Source: Caenorhabditis remanei (lineage: Eukaryota; Nematoda; Chromadorea; Rhabditida; Rhabditidae). From it: a stretch of DNA of 64,000 nucleotides. Made by a program: the position numbers and the translations under genes. Under the pieces are notes generated by a model. It did no database searches, was not told where the DNA came from, and saw only the letters and a list, made by a program, of their open reading frames with translations. The stretch lies in NCBI RefSeq assembly GCF_010183535.1, contig NC_071331.1, forward strand, positions 2,170,001 through 2,234,000, in the 5' to 3' direction. Every line of letters begins with the position of its first letter. Position 1 is the stretch's first letter. Below are positions 54,192 through 63,728 of this stretch, piece by piece.

Positions 54192-57100
54192 ATGGCGGAC
54201 ATCGACGAAGACGAAGCGACGAGAAGGGCTGAAGAAGAGGCGAATCGATTGGCTGAGGAAGAAAGAATTCGACTGGAAAACGAATTGTTGGAAGAAGAAG
54301 AGCCAATGGAGGAAGGAGAGGAAGAGAAACGAGTCCAGGAGGTGAGATTAGCGGAAATTGAAAAGGTTATCAATGAAACCTGCATTGACATCAAAAACCA
54401 GACAAAATTCAGCACGAAACAGTGTAGAGTATTGTTGTCCCCACTCATTGGGAAAATTCTAGAAGTAGAAGAACAATTCCGTGGGAAAAAGAAAGAAAGT
54501 GAATTCTGGGAAAATACGAATGTCAAACTAAATAAAACTGTTTTGTCATTGCAGGACGAATTGGAAAGAAAAAGTCCACCACAGCCGCCGACGCCACTCG
54601 AAGAGCCGCCAACAACAAGTGTGTTGTCTGGTCAATCGATACAACTAAATGAGGAAAGATGGAAGCTGGTGAATTTGCTAGAAGTAAATGAAATTCATAA
54701 TGAAGAAGCATTGAATGAACTGTTCGGAAAAATAGAGCAGCTGGGAAATGAGCTAAGTACACACAAAGAATTATTGCAGAAAGCACGTGAGCAGTCGGAC
54801 CGATCAAAAGAAGAATACTTCCAAGCAAAACAACAAATCGTGATGTTACAACTAAAACTGAAGGCTGAAGAGGAGAAAAACGAGAAATTGAAAAAGGAGA
54901 ATGACACTGTGGCGGCGAATAATCAGTCAAATAGTCTGACTCGCTATGGTGAGCAACGTCAAAGCATTACTGAGAAAAATAACAATATTGTTCAGACTAC
55001 GGGAAGGCACTCCATGTTCGCAACATCAACGCCACAACATGGAATGCACCGGCAAGGTGAGACAAACGGAAAAGTGGGGGAGTCAAGAGAAAATGCGCGT
55101 TTTTACAATGCAGACACGTCAGAAATAATTGATACAATTACTCGCCAAGAATCGCGTGATTCTGGGGGAAATTGGAATCAAAGAATAGTTGAACAAGATG
55201 CTCAAAGAAGCATGATTGTCCATGATGGACATGAAATGCCGAACATGAATATGCAATGGAGAATGACACAAGCTCTGCCAGATCCTCCGGTATTCTCTGC
55301 AGGAAAGAATTCTGTCAATGCAGAAACTTTTGAAAGGGCATTTTACATGAAATATAGGTTCTTTGATATCGAGGCACAGAAAAGCTTTCTGGAAACAAGA
55401 TTCCTGGCGGGAAACGCGTTGACAGTATACAAAGGCTTGCCAGAATCAGATAAATATTCGGTTTCGCGCATTCTAGACGCTATCAAAAGACGATTGAGTC
55501 AGTCAGAACCAGAAGAATCACGCCGAGCTAAAAGCAAATTTCAAGGGCTAAAGCTACAGAAAGAACAATCCATTCAGAGTTTCTGTTTGCAAATGGATGA
55601 AATAGTTCGGGTTGGGTACAAAGGCGTACCAGAACATCAAATTTCCTCTATGAAAACTACAAAGTTGCTCGATGAAATGAAAGAACACTCTATATTCGAG
55701 GTGTCGTTGCAAATTCTGGGGTCACAGCTGAGAAAATGTCCTGAAATGGAACAATACGAGCTGTGCCGAGAAGAAGCAACGCGTTTCGATGAAGAATGGA
55801 GAAGTGGGAAAGCAAAGCTGAATGAGAAGAAAGTGAATCGACAGCAGTCGAATCAAAATTTCTCAAACCAGCAAAGCAACTACTCAAACCAAAACACTTC
55901 ATATTCAAGAAATAAGCAAACTGTAGGCAATGATGAAACGTCGCAGAACTGGAGAGAAAGATCTCAGGGAAAGTTTGTTCCGACAAACAATGCTGGTGGT
56001 AATAATGTGGTTAATAAGTCGGTGGGGTTTAGTGAGTGCTCAGAGTGTCGATTAACTGGATGTCATGACCCAAAGTGCTCGAGAGCACCGGGGTCAAGCA
56101 CACCAAGAAAAAGCAATCCTGTTGTCTGTTTCCGCTGTAATGAACAAGGACATATTGCTCCAAACTGTCCGCAGAAAAGTACACAACAACTAAATAGCCA
56201 AGGGGATATGGCAAAAGTGCAAACACTTGATAAAAAGGAGTGTCTGGAAATGCCAGAAGCTGAAAAACCCAAACAAAATAAGAATAGTCGTACACCAGTT
56301 CGAATTGAACAAGGAAGGATTGGCTCAGCGGAAGTAAACTTTGTGATTGATAGCGGGGCTTGCATTTCAGTCATTTCGGAGAACACTTGGAAAGAAGTTG
56401 TGGAGAAGAATGGAGGGAAAGAATGGGAAAAAGAAGCAATTCTTAAAAACCCAGAAAAGATCGATGTTTACGCTGCAAACAACACTCCGATGAACTTGTT
56501 ATACCAAGTAAAGGTGGAAACATCGCTCCATTCTCGCACAAGGGATCTAAAGTTCTATGTCACTGATATTGACAGAGATACTGTAATCTTGGGAATTGAT
56601 CAATTTGAGTTGTTAGGCATACAGATGAGTTTTCAAAAGAAACCGCGAGATATTCGAATGGTTAGACAAGTGAAAATACCGCCAGGAAGTGAGAAAATTG
56701 TTGAGGTTTCAGTTGAAGGAACAATTAGAAAAGACAAGAGTCTTTGTCTGATTACACCAATGGTTTCGTGTCTTGCACCAGCTATTTATCAAATCAGAAA
56801 GTCTGGAAAAGCGAGGGTTCAAATGAGTAATTTAGGGAAAAAAGCAATTTTTCTGAAAAAAGGTGAACTCATAGCTAGTGGAGAAGTAGAGGGGTTTGAC
56901 GTCATTGAAGAAAACGAAGAAAACATGAAACTGCTGGAAGAATTCTTCGAAAGGTCGAAACTTCTGGAACAAGATATGGAGACCATCAATCTGATCGAGA
57001 CAAATGTTAATAGTGGGGAAAGATGGGACATTCTTTGTGAGCAGTTGAAGAAAACATGTGCTAAGTCCGAAGAAGAAGAAGATGTGTGGAAGGTCATAAA

Positions 57101-57830
57101 AGACTATCAACATATATTTGCTACGGATGATACTGAGTTGGGTAGAACTAATGTTGTTGAGTGCGAGATTGAGTTGACAGAGGGAGCTCAGCCAGTGAGG
57201 CAGAAAGCGCGACCTATTCCGTTGGCGATCAGAGGGGAAATCAGGAAAATGATTCAGAAAATGTTGTCACAAAGAGTCATACGAGAAAGTAAATCTCCAT
57301 GGGCGAGTCCGGTTGTGTTAGTGAAGAAGAAGGACGGATCAGTGAGAATGTGCATTGATTACAGAAAAGTGAATCTGCTTATCAAATACAATGCGCATCC
57401 GCTACCGAACATTGAAACAACGCTTCTTTCACTTGCAGGAAAGAAGGTTTTCACCACATTTGATCTTCTTGCAGGGTATTGGCAACTTCCTCTGAAAGAG
57501 GAAAGTAAAGAAATTACAGCATTTGCCATCGGATCAGAGTTATTCGAATGGAATGTTTTGCCATTCGGGTTAGCCACATCTCCTGCTATTTTTCAAGCAG
57601 CTATGGAATGTGTTGTAGGAGATTTATTAGGGACTTGTGTCTTTGTATACGTCGACGATTTGCTAATTGCTAGTGAGAACATGAAAGAACACGCTATCCA
57701 TGTCCAAACGATTCTAGAAAGAATCGAAAAAAGTGGAATGAAGCTGAAAGCCAGCAAATGTTGGATAGCAAGGGAAGAGGTGGACTACTTGGGCCATATG
57801 ATCACTCCAGAAGGAAGTAAGACAAAATGA
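54192..57830 (+). CDS. gag-pro-RT polyprotein of the gypsy element
   Basis: 1212 codons from ATG at 54192. Residues 1-100 are Glu/Arg-rich, probably coiled coil, followed by a gag region. CCHC zinc knuckle CFRCNEQGHIAPNC at about 645-658. Aspartic protease FVIDSGACISVI at about 716 and VILGIDQFELLG further on. Reverse transcriptase from about 1000, with WASPVVLVKKKDGSVRMCID, LPFGLATSPAIFQ and catalytic FVYVDDLLIA (about 1148-1157). The frame ends at 57830 just after YLGHMITPEGS, where gypsy RTs normally run on into the connection domain. The next ORF begins 4 bp earlier in another frame, and several expected residues are missing at the join, so a small deletion with frameshift is likely. Gag and protease look intact. 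Confidence 0.9.
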   Translation: MADIDEDEATRRAEEEANRLAEEERIRLENELLEEEEPMEEGEEEKRVQEVRLAEIEKVINETCIDIKNQTKFSTKQCRVLLSPLIGKILEVEEQFRGKKKESEFWENTNVKLNKTVLSLQDELERKSPPQPPTPLEEPPTTSVLSGQSIQLNEERWKLVNLLEVNEIHNEEALNELFGKIEQLGNELSTHKELLQKAREQSDRSKEEYFQAKQQIVMLQLKLKAEEEKNEKLKKENDTVAANNQSNSLTRYGEQRQSITEKNNNIVQTTGRHSMFATSTPQHGMHRQGETNGKVGESRENARFYNADTSEIIDTITRQESRDSGGNWNQRIVEQDAQRSMIVHDGHEMPNMNMQWRMTQALPDPPVFSAGKNSVNAETFERAFYMKYRFFDIEAQKSFLETRFLAGNALTVYKGLPESDKYSVSRILDAIKRRLSQSEPEESRRAKSKFQGLKLQKEQSIQSFCLQMDEIVRVGYKGVPEHQISSMKTTKLLDEMKEHSIFEVSLQILGSQLRKCPEMEQYELCREEATRFDEEWRSGKAKLNEKKVNRQQSNQNFSNQQSNYSNQNTSYSRNKQTVGNDETSQNWRERSQGKFVPTNNAGGNNVVNKSVGFSECSECRLTGCHDPKCSRAPGSSTPRKSNPVVCFRCNEQGHIAPNCPQKSTQQLNSQGDMAKVQTLDKKECLEMPEAEKPKQNKNSRTPVRIEQGRIGSAEVNFVIDSGACISVISENTWKEVVEKNGGKEWEKEAILKNPEKIDVYAANNTPMNLLYQVKVETSLHSRTRDLKFYVTDIDRDTVILGIDQFELLGIQMSFQKKPRDIRMVRQVKIPPGSEKIVEVSVEGTIRKDKSLCLITPMVSCLAPAIYQIRKSGKARVQMSNLGKKAIFLKKGELIASGEVEGFDVIEENEENMKLLEEFFERSKLLEQDMETINLIETNVNSGERWDILCEQLKKTCAKSEEEEDVWKVIKDYQHIFATDDTELGRTNVVECEIELTEGAQPVRQKARPIPLAIRGEIRKMIQKMLSQRVIRESKSPWASPVVLVKKKDGSVRMCIDYRKVNLLIKYNAHPLPNIETTLLSLAGKKVFTTFDLLAGYWQLPLKEESKEITAFAIGSELFEWNVLPFGLATSPAIFQAAMECVVGDLLGTCVFVYVDDLLIASENMKEHAIHVQTILERIEKSGMKLKASKCWIAREEVDYLGHMITPEGSKTK

Positions 57831-60800
57831 AGAAATTTGCTAGACCAGAAGACGTCAAACAATTGCAATCTTTTCTAGGATTAGTAGGATATTATCGAAA
57901 CTTCATTATGAGTTACTCAAAGATAGCATATCCGTTGAATTTTCTCACGTCAAAGAAAAATGCATGGGTCTGGGGTACCGAGCAAGAAAATGCTTTCGTG
58001 CAGTTAAAAAGCTCGGTATGTTCCGCACCTGTGCTAAGACAACCTGATCCTGAAACAGCAATCAGTGGAGCTCGCCCGTATCTAATATACACGGATGCAA
58101 GTCGTCAGGGAGTGGGAGCCGTGTTAGCCCAAGAGGCAAATGATGGTGAACAGCACCCTATTGCATTCGCTTCTAAATCGTTGACTTCTGCAGAGACAAG
58201 GTATCACATAACTGATCTAGAAGCACTAGCTATGATGTTCGCTTTGAGAAGATTTCGCACCATCATCTATGGCTCACAAGTAATTGTGTTTACAGACCAC
58301 AAACCATTGATATCACTCATGCGTGGTTCTAGGTTGGCAGACAGGTTAATGAGATGGTCGATAGAGTTGATTGAGTTTAACCCAAAGATTGTATATGTCA
58401 AAGGAAAAGCCAATGTGGTAGCTGATGCGCTGAGTAGGGGAGGATGCCCACTGATTGATCCAGATGACATGGAAACAGGAGATATGCCAAATATCATTGG
58501 GGAAGTGAAAATGATAAAAGCAGGGAATAAGTTCGACACTAGTGAATGGCTCGGAAAGTTGAGAAAGGAAGAAGGATGGAGCGAGGTTATAGGGAAGCTA
58601 GAAAATGGAGAGAAAACAGGGTCCGTGAAAATCCCTGGAATAAAGAAAGGGATATGGCTTGACAACTATATGATTATAGGTAAATCGCTGAGAAACACAG
58701 AAGATGAAAACTGTAGTCGGTTAGTTGTTCCTGAAGAAATCATTCCATCATTAATCAAGGAGGCTCATGAAGGAGAATTAGCTGGGCATTTTGGTACAGA
58801 GAAAATGCTTCGCCAATTGAATAAAAAGTTCTTCTGGTTACGAATGAGAGCTAGAGTGGAAAATCACGTGAAAAGTTGTCAAAAGTGCCTTTACACAAAT
58901 GACTATACAAAAATGGTGGCTCCTTTGAATCCATACAAAACAGAGTATCCATTGCAGATTGTAGCATGTGACCTTATTGATGTTGGGCTATCTACCCAAG
59001 GGAATAGATACATTCTATCAATCATAGACTTATTCACTAAATACGGAATCGGGGTTCCTATTCCGGACAAGAAAGGTGTAACAGTGTTGAAGGCTTTCAT
59101 TGAGAGATGGGCCATTGGAGAAGGAAGAGTTCCGGAAGTATTATTAACTGATCAAGGGAAAGAGTTCTGTAACGAACATTTTCAAAAGTTCGCAGAACTA
59201 GTGAAGATGAAACATATCACCACTAAAGGCTATAACAGTAGAGCAAATGGATGTGTAGAAAGATTCAATAAAACACTAATGCATACAATAAAGAAGCAGA
59301 ATGCGGTAGCTGCAGAATGGGACGACCAAGTTCCATTTGCAGTATATGCATACAACTCAGTTGTCCACAAAACTACGGGAGATTCACCCATGTTTTTAAT
59401 GTATGGCAGAGACGCGAAAGGCGGACTTGAAAAAATCGGGGATGACGCCTGCGGTGTGTCTTATGTGGACATGGATGAATACAAGAACTTGTTAGTGCAA
59501 GAATTAAATAAAGCATACGCTTTTGTTAAGGAGCATGCTCTGCAGGAACAGCAAGAGCATAAAGTGTTATTTGACGCAAAACATCGCATTTCCCAGAAAT
59601 CGTATCCACAACCCGGAGCAAGAGTACTTGTGGAAATTCCATCTGAGAAGATGGGAGCTCGTTACCCAAAACTGACAAACAAATGGAGAGGTCCATATAG
59701 AGTAATCTCATGTTCTGAAAACTCAGCAATGCTTGTTCCAGTTGCTGGAGGTAATCGGGAATTACTGAAAGTTCCATTTGAGAATCTGCGTAATATTCCT
59801 CCTCAAATGGATAACACTCCAGTTGAAACTAAAAAGGGACGCGCGCGGTTAAGAAATACAGCTGTAGAAGAAATTTCGGGGAAAATGGTTGAAGACAATA
59901 ATCATGACTTATGTATTTTCAGTGAACTATTCTGGTGCCGATGCCAAAAACCGTGCGTCTTCTTCCTTCCAAACAACAAGGATCTGCGGTTTCACTCGCC
60001 CACACAATTTGCAAGAGCGTCTCAACTTCTGCAGAAACACAAGGACTTGAAAAAGGATGATATGATGATGCTCGTGCAAAAACGATTACCAATGTTCCCA
60101 GAATTACCAACAGAGGAGGCTTGGATGATTCTTGGTCAATGTCCTACTCTCAATATTTGGGTGAAGGATATTGTATTGTGGAGAGAAGCCTTTGAATTGC
60201 AGTATGCCATGACTCTGGAAAAGTGTCTAGGCTCCGAACTGCTGCAATCCATGTCAGCCATGGTGTTCTGTTTCCCAGGAGTCGAACTGAAATCTGTCGC
60301 TTTAGCATTAAAACATGTGAAGTTATTGAAGGATGAAGACACTGTCGTTGAACGAATCAGAAAGAATTTGGAGACTAGGGAAGTGAATGTGGCAGTGTTC
60401 GTAATCCCCTTCTCCACATCTGAGCAATCCAAAGATTTGTGGCAAGAAGCAATTCACGCACTACCCAAAGAGATCGATATCATCGTCGTGTTTAGCCACA
60501 TTAGCCAATTCGATCACGCCAAAGGAGAAATATTTACTCAGCTAGTAAAAGAACTGTACAGACTGGATGGGAAACTCACCGTGCTTGGCCCAGACTTCAC
60601 AGTGAAGTTCAATTTGAATAGGACGCTGTTGAACGTATCAGACCGGTCCAACTGCTTAAAATATTGGGAGGATCTGATGCGCATTGTGAAAGAAGAAAAG
60701 ATTATCTGGCCACATCTCAAACTAGCCACTTTGGAGTCAGTGGAAACAAATCAACCTGCTGCCACTGAAGCTACAGGAGCAAGTGGATCTGGATTTGGGC

Positions 60801-60883
60801 CCATTCGAGCTCACAATAGTAGAGGAAGCAGATCGGGATCATACGGATTGGGATCATATTCAAAATTCCGGCACAATCGCTGA
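57827..60883 (+). CDS. RNase H-integrase part of pol with long C-terminal extension
   Basis: 1018 codons. Starts inside the connection region (FARPEDVKQLQSFLGLVGYY), so this ATG is an artefact of the upstream lesion. RNase H about 85-204 (YTDAS, TDHK, ADALSR). Integrase: zinc-binding H314, H321, C351, C354; catalytic D382, D442 and E478 (ACDLID, LTDQGKEF, GCVERFNK); GPY/F module with WRGPYRVI at about 620-627. Residues about 661-1018 form an extension with no motif I recognise and no membrane segment. It has alternating hydrophobic strands such as VNVAVFVIPF and IDIIVVFSHI suggesting an alpha/beta fold, and a Gly/Ser/Arg-rich end. It is not envelope-like. Confidence 0.9.
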   Translation: MKKFARPEDVKQLQSFLGLVGYYRNFIMSYSKIAYPLNFLTSKKNAWVWGTEQENAFVQLKSSVCSAPVLRQPDPETAISGARPYLIYTDASRQGVGAVLAQEANDGEQHPIAFASKSLTSAETRYHITDLEALAMMFALRRFRTIIYGSQVIVFTDHKPLISLMRGSRLADRLMRWSIELIEFNPKIVYVKGKANVVADALSRGGCPLIDPDDMETGDMPNIIGEVKMIKAGNKFDTSEWLGKLRKEEGWSEVIGKLENGEKTGSVKIPGIKKGIWLDNYMIIGKSLRNTEDENCSRLVVPEEIIPSLIKEAHEGELAGHFGTEKMLRQLNKKFFWLRMRARVENHVKSCQKCLYTNDYTKMVAPLNPYKTEYPLQIVACDLIDVGLSTQGNRYILSIIDLFTKYGIGVPIPDKKGVTVLKAFIERWAIGEGRVPEVLLTDQGKEFCNEHFQKFAELVKMKHITTKGYNSRANGCVERFNKTLMHTIKKQNAVAAEWDDQVPFAVYAYNSVVHKTTGDSPMFLMYGRDAKGGLEKIGDDACGVSYVDMDEYKNLLVQELNKAYAFVKEHALQEQQEHKVLFDAKHRISQKSYPQPGARVLVEIPSEKMGARYPKLTNKWRGPYRVISCSENSAMLVPVAGGNRELLKVPFENLRNIPPQMDNTPVETKKGRARLRNTAVEEISGKMVEDNNHDLCIFSELFWCRCQKPCVFFLPNNKDLRFHSPTQFARASQLLQKHKDLKKDDMMMLVQKRLPMFPELPTEEAWMILGQCPTLNIWVKDIVLWREAFELQYAMTLEKCLGSELLQSMSAMVFCFPGVELKSVALALKHVKLLKDEDTVVERIRKNLETREVNVAVFVIPFSTSEQSKDLWQEAIHALPKEIDIIVVFSHISQFDHAKGEIFTQLVKELYRLDGKLTVLGPDFTVKFNLNRTLLNVSDRSNCLKYWEDLMRIVKEEKIIWPHLKLATLESVETNQPAATEATGASGSGFGPIRAHNSRGSRSGSYGLGSYSKFRHNR

Positions 60884-61183
60884 TATGGATAGTTTCCTTG
60901 ATAATTATCTAAATTGTTTGTCTTTTGTTATTCACATTTATTCCTTAATCACTCTCCAATCATCTCATGTTATATCTGGTTCTTGTTTTATAGTCTTAAA
61001 TTCTATCCCCCCCTTCCACCGACGATTACCCCCCTGTCCTAACCTTTATCGAGAAGTCTTTAACTTCTTCTGTTGTTTTGCTAATTAATTATCTTGTTTT
61101 AATTTAAACCCAAAAAGCTCCATATTTTGTATCTCCTAGTATCTTCACAAATGTTCCGTGTCATTCATTAAAGCCACGGGAGA

Positions 61184-61204
61184 AGGGACTCGAAAGGACC
61201 CGGA
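61184..61204 (+). other. possible polypurine tract
   Basis: Purine-rich GGGAGAAGGGACTCGAAAGG-like run a few bases before the 3' LTR; imperfect. Confidence 0.35.
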
Positions 61205-61206
61205 GA

Positions 61207-61700
61207 TGTCCGGTACCTACCGGTGTTATCTCTAAAAAGTCCATAAAGTCACTCCAAGTCTTAGACTTGCCTTCATAACTCGCGGGTTCGATGCAAATGC
61301 GCTCTAGCGCATTGTATCTATTCTCCGGCGCGAACATGTCAAAGTGAAGAGAAAGAGAGATGGGTAATCATTCTTGAGCTTGGGGCGGCCTTGTGTTAGG
61401 TCGTTTTTACCCGTTTCTGTCAAGTTTCACCCGTTTATACTTTTTGGGTGGTTTTTGTCACCTGTTTTCTATCGTTTTAATTAGCTTTTGTTTGTCTTTC
61501 TAGCTTAGGGTAGCTATTAGACTCATTCTTACTTTCTCGTTCTTTTGTAATCGATTATCGAGAAGATAATCGATTGATTGTTACTAGAATAAATTCGTAA
61601 CTATCTAGAAAACTGTGTTTATTGATTTTCTTCGTTTTTCGCTCATTGTCTGTTTACCAGAAGCTAGCGTGACACCGTTGTTACGTCTAACTTTCTGACT
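61207..61700 (+). repeat. 3' LTR, 494 bp, intact
   Basis: TGTCCGG..TTTCTGACT; includes the hairpin at 61549-61575 and AATAAA. Serves as the empty site for the Helitron in the 5' LTR. Confidence 0.95.
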
Positions 61701-61815
61701 AATCCAAAAACCCAAACAGTTGGACGATCTACCATGTGATCCCGATTATATTTCGCCCAAAACATCGCCGTTTCGTCGATTTCAAATGTAGAGCAAAAGA
61801 AGAAGAAGGACAATT
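61701..61815 (-). pseudogene. Merlin transposase fragment, right arm
   Basis: Inverse copy of 49562-49675, encoding the EIDET..MF.AKYNRDHMVD and TVWVFG stretch, cut at 61700 by the gypsy element. Confidence 0.7.
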
Positions 61816-61989
61816 ATTACACTTCTCTGATCAAAAAACAATGCGACGTACGTAAAATGAGAAAATGCAGAAAAAACAAAAAAAACCAAAAAAATTGGAA
61901 AAGCCTATGAAAAAAATGTATACTGGAGGGAGTGTAGTCATTTTTGACCATTTTAGGGTTTTCTTAGTATAAGTAAAGAGAACTTGTCG

Positions 61990-62116
61990 AAAACCCCCGT
62001 TTATTCTGAAAACCCCCGTTTATTCTGAAAACCCCCGTCTATTCTTAAAACCCCCGTCTATTCTTAAAACCCCCGTCTATTTTTAAAACCCCCGTTAATT
62101 CTTAAAACCCCCGTTA
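61990..62116. repeat. C-rich tandem array, 7 units
   Basis: Inverted counterpart of 49173-49374 with four fewer units. Confidence 0.9.
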
Positions 62117-62138
62117 AATCATAAAGAGCCATAACTTT

Positions 62139-63080
62139 AATAGCGTTCACCAAGTATTTTTTTTGTTGTTCGAGACGAGGCATTTTCTTAATTCTTCGAA
62201 AGGTTTATAATTACAAAATTTAAAGCAACTATTTTAAAATGCCTAATTGTTTTGTAACCACAATAAATGGAGATATTTTTTGCAGAAACTAGAATAATGC
62301 CCGCATTAGGAATCGCAAACTTTTACAATGATTGAAATTTGATTCGCCTGATTTTATGCCAAAAAATTCAATCTAGGTGAGACAAATGTGGCAAAATGCT
62401 GGAATTACATAAATTGCGTTTTTGAAACAATAAATATTTTCCAGTCCGCGTTTCAGAACTACAATTTTTATTGTGTAGGTTGCTAACCTAATACCACTGA
62501 TAAGTTATAAAATTTTTGTTTAGCAGAATCTGGTTATAAAGAAAGTCGTCATGGAATTGGGATTGCTTTGTATTTTTCCATAAAAATACAAACGATACTA
62601 AAGCAGAACAATAAAATTTATAAATCAGGGATATCAGTAGTAGAGATATGCAAGGAATGGCCAGAAGTTTAGTAACATTTCAGTTTCTTCTTCCCATTAG
62701 TTTTTTCACTGTTTTTAGATTATAAGAAAGTACTCGTTTTGTTAGTAATTTGTTATCTTAAGTTGGTAATTTTTTGCAGTCAAAAGATTCAGAACTTCAA
62801 AAAAATTTTTGTGTTTTGTATGTTTGCTGAGTTTACTTATTCACAAAAAAGAGTGGAAAAGTTACCGGACTGTCGGAAGAACTGAAACAATAAAACTCTA
62901 ACTGCTTCACTGAGAAAATGTACAAAAAAAGAAATCTCAAACTCATGACTGACGATTACATTTTTTTTTGTTTATCAATTTTGTTTCATATAAGAAATTT
63001 GGAGATCTTGCTCCTTCATCGGACCATAGGGTTGATGTTTTCGTACGAAAGGTTGTAAGAAAGAGTTTGTCAAAAATCGG
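62139..63080. other. AT-rich intergenic stretch
   Basis: No gene, element end or exact octamer found. Confidence 0.5.
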
Positions 63081-63112
63081 TGACACCAGGGTGGAATCGA
63101 ACCACCGTCTAC
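63081..63112 (-). pseudogene. 3' half of a tRNA
   Basis: The minus strand reads GACGGTGGTTCGATTCCACC then CTGGTGTCA: a perfect T arm and acceptor 3' strand. No matching acceptor 5' strand or D arm is present upstream, so this is a truncated tRNA. Confidence 0.6.
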
Positions 63113-63260
63113 AGATTAAGCAAAAGTAGGGAAAAGTTGGTTTTTTTCGTAAAAAGAATGTATCAATACCGAAGTAACATCTAAACTATGTTGTGGTTCT
63201 CCTGTATTTGAAACGTTTATTGAATGTTATGGACGAATGAAAATATTGAAGCCAAATCTC

Positions 63261-63268
63261 TGTTTCAA
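63261..63268 (+). promoter_or_regulatory. CTGTTTCA core, isolated 21U candidate
   Basis: The only exact octamer found in host-like sequence right of the nested elements; start site not assigned. Confidence 0.3.
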
Positions 63269-63728
63269 TTAAAACATAAAACATCTTCAGTATCACTATC
63301 TATTGATCATAACTTTATTTTTTCTATATTGTTCAAAATAGAGCAGTTGGAGAGGAGAATAAATTTAATCCCGCTCTGAAGCAACTATGGTGTTTCGAAA
63401 AAAAATGAAAAATGGATTTTGTGTTTCACTATTATGTTTTATTTATAGCAAAATAACAACAGTGATACCAGAAGTTTGTTTTTTGGCACGAACTTGGAGC
63501 TTAATAATAATTCGGTATCATCTTCATGGCGCTGATTCAGATATCGCTCACCTGCTCCCTCTTCCTCGGTATCCAGGTGAAACATAAAATTCAAATTGCT
63601 GTTTCGAGTCCGCAAACACGCCGGTATTAGCTCGTATATTTCGACAATAAACATCACTTAACAACATTATACAATGATGTTCCCAACGACTTGACCCATA
63701 TTGAAGAGTATTCACGGTTTCACTGTTA

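Larger units (their letters stand above)
50737..61700 (+). mobile_element. Ty3/gypsy LTR retrotransposon (Cer1-like), nearly full length
   Basis: Both LTRs are 494 bp (the 5' one split: 50737-51123 plus 53349-53455; 3' LTR 61207-61700) and looked identical throughout. 4-bp target duplication AATC (50733-50736, 61701-61704); the uninterrupted left arm near 49672 reads TTTTGGATTGCTGG and confirms it. Without the Helitron the element is 8739 bp. Size, LTR length and single gag-pol plan agree with my memory of C. elegans Cer1 (about 8.9 kb, LTRs near 490 bp). The identical LTRs mean a recent insertion, but pol has a lesion near 57825. Confidence 0.92.
49158..62130. mobile_element. Merlin-like foldback element, host of nested insertions
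   Basis: Termini GGCTCTTTATGATTTAACGG and inverse with a perfect 8-bp duplication ATAACTTT (49150-49157, 62131-62138). The left arm is 49158-49783; the right arm is its inverse, split into 62130-61701 and 50736-50626 by the gypsy element. Each arm has a G-rich tandem array, a spacer and part of an ISXO2/IS1016-type transposase. 8-9-bp duplications and this transposase type define Merlin elements. Removing the inner elements leaves an element of under 2 kb. Confidence 0.8.

Noticed and set aside
54523..54930. Long antisense frames across gag-pol (also 56063-56386, 58267-58665)
   Set aside because: Shadows of the sense coding frame with no independent start context or motif.
57815..57835. Programmed ribosomal frameshift or stop-restart between the two pol frames
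   Set aside because: The join falls between RT and RNase H, where gypsy elements do not shift frame, and expected connection residues are missing; a deletion explains it better.
58051..58058. CTGTTTCA on the minus strand within pol
   Set aside because: Coding sequence and no YRNT at the required distance.
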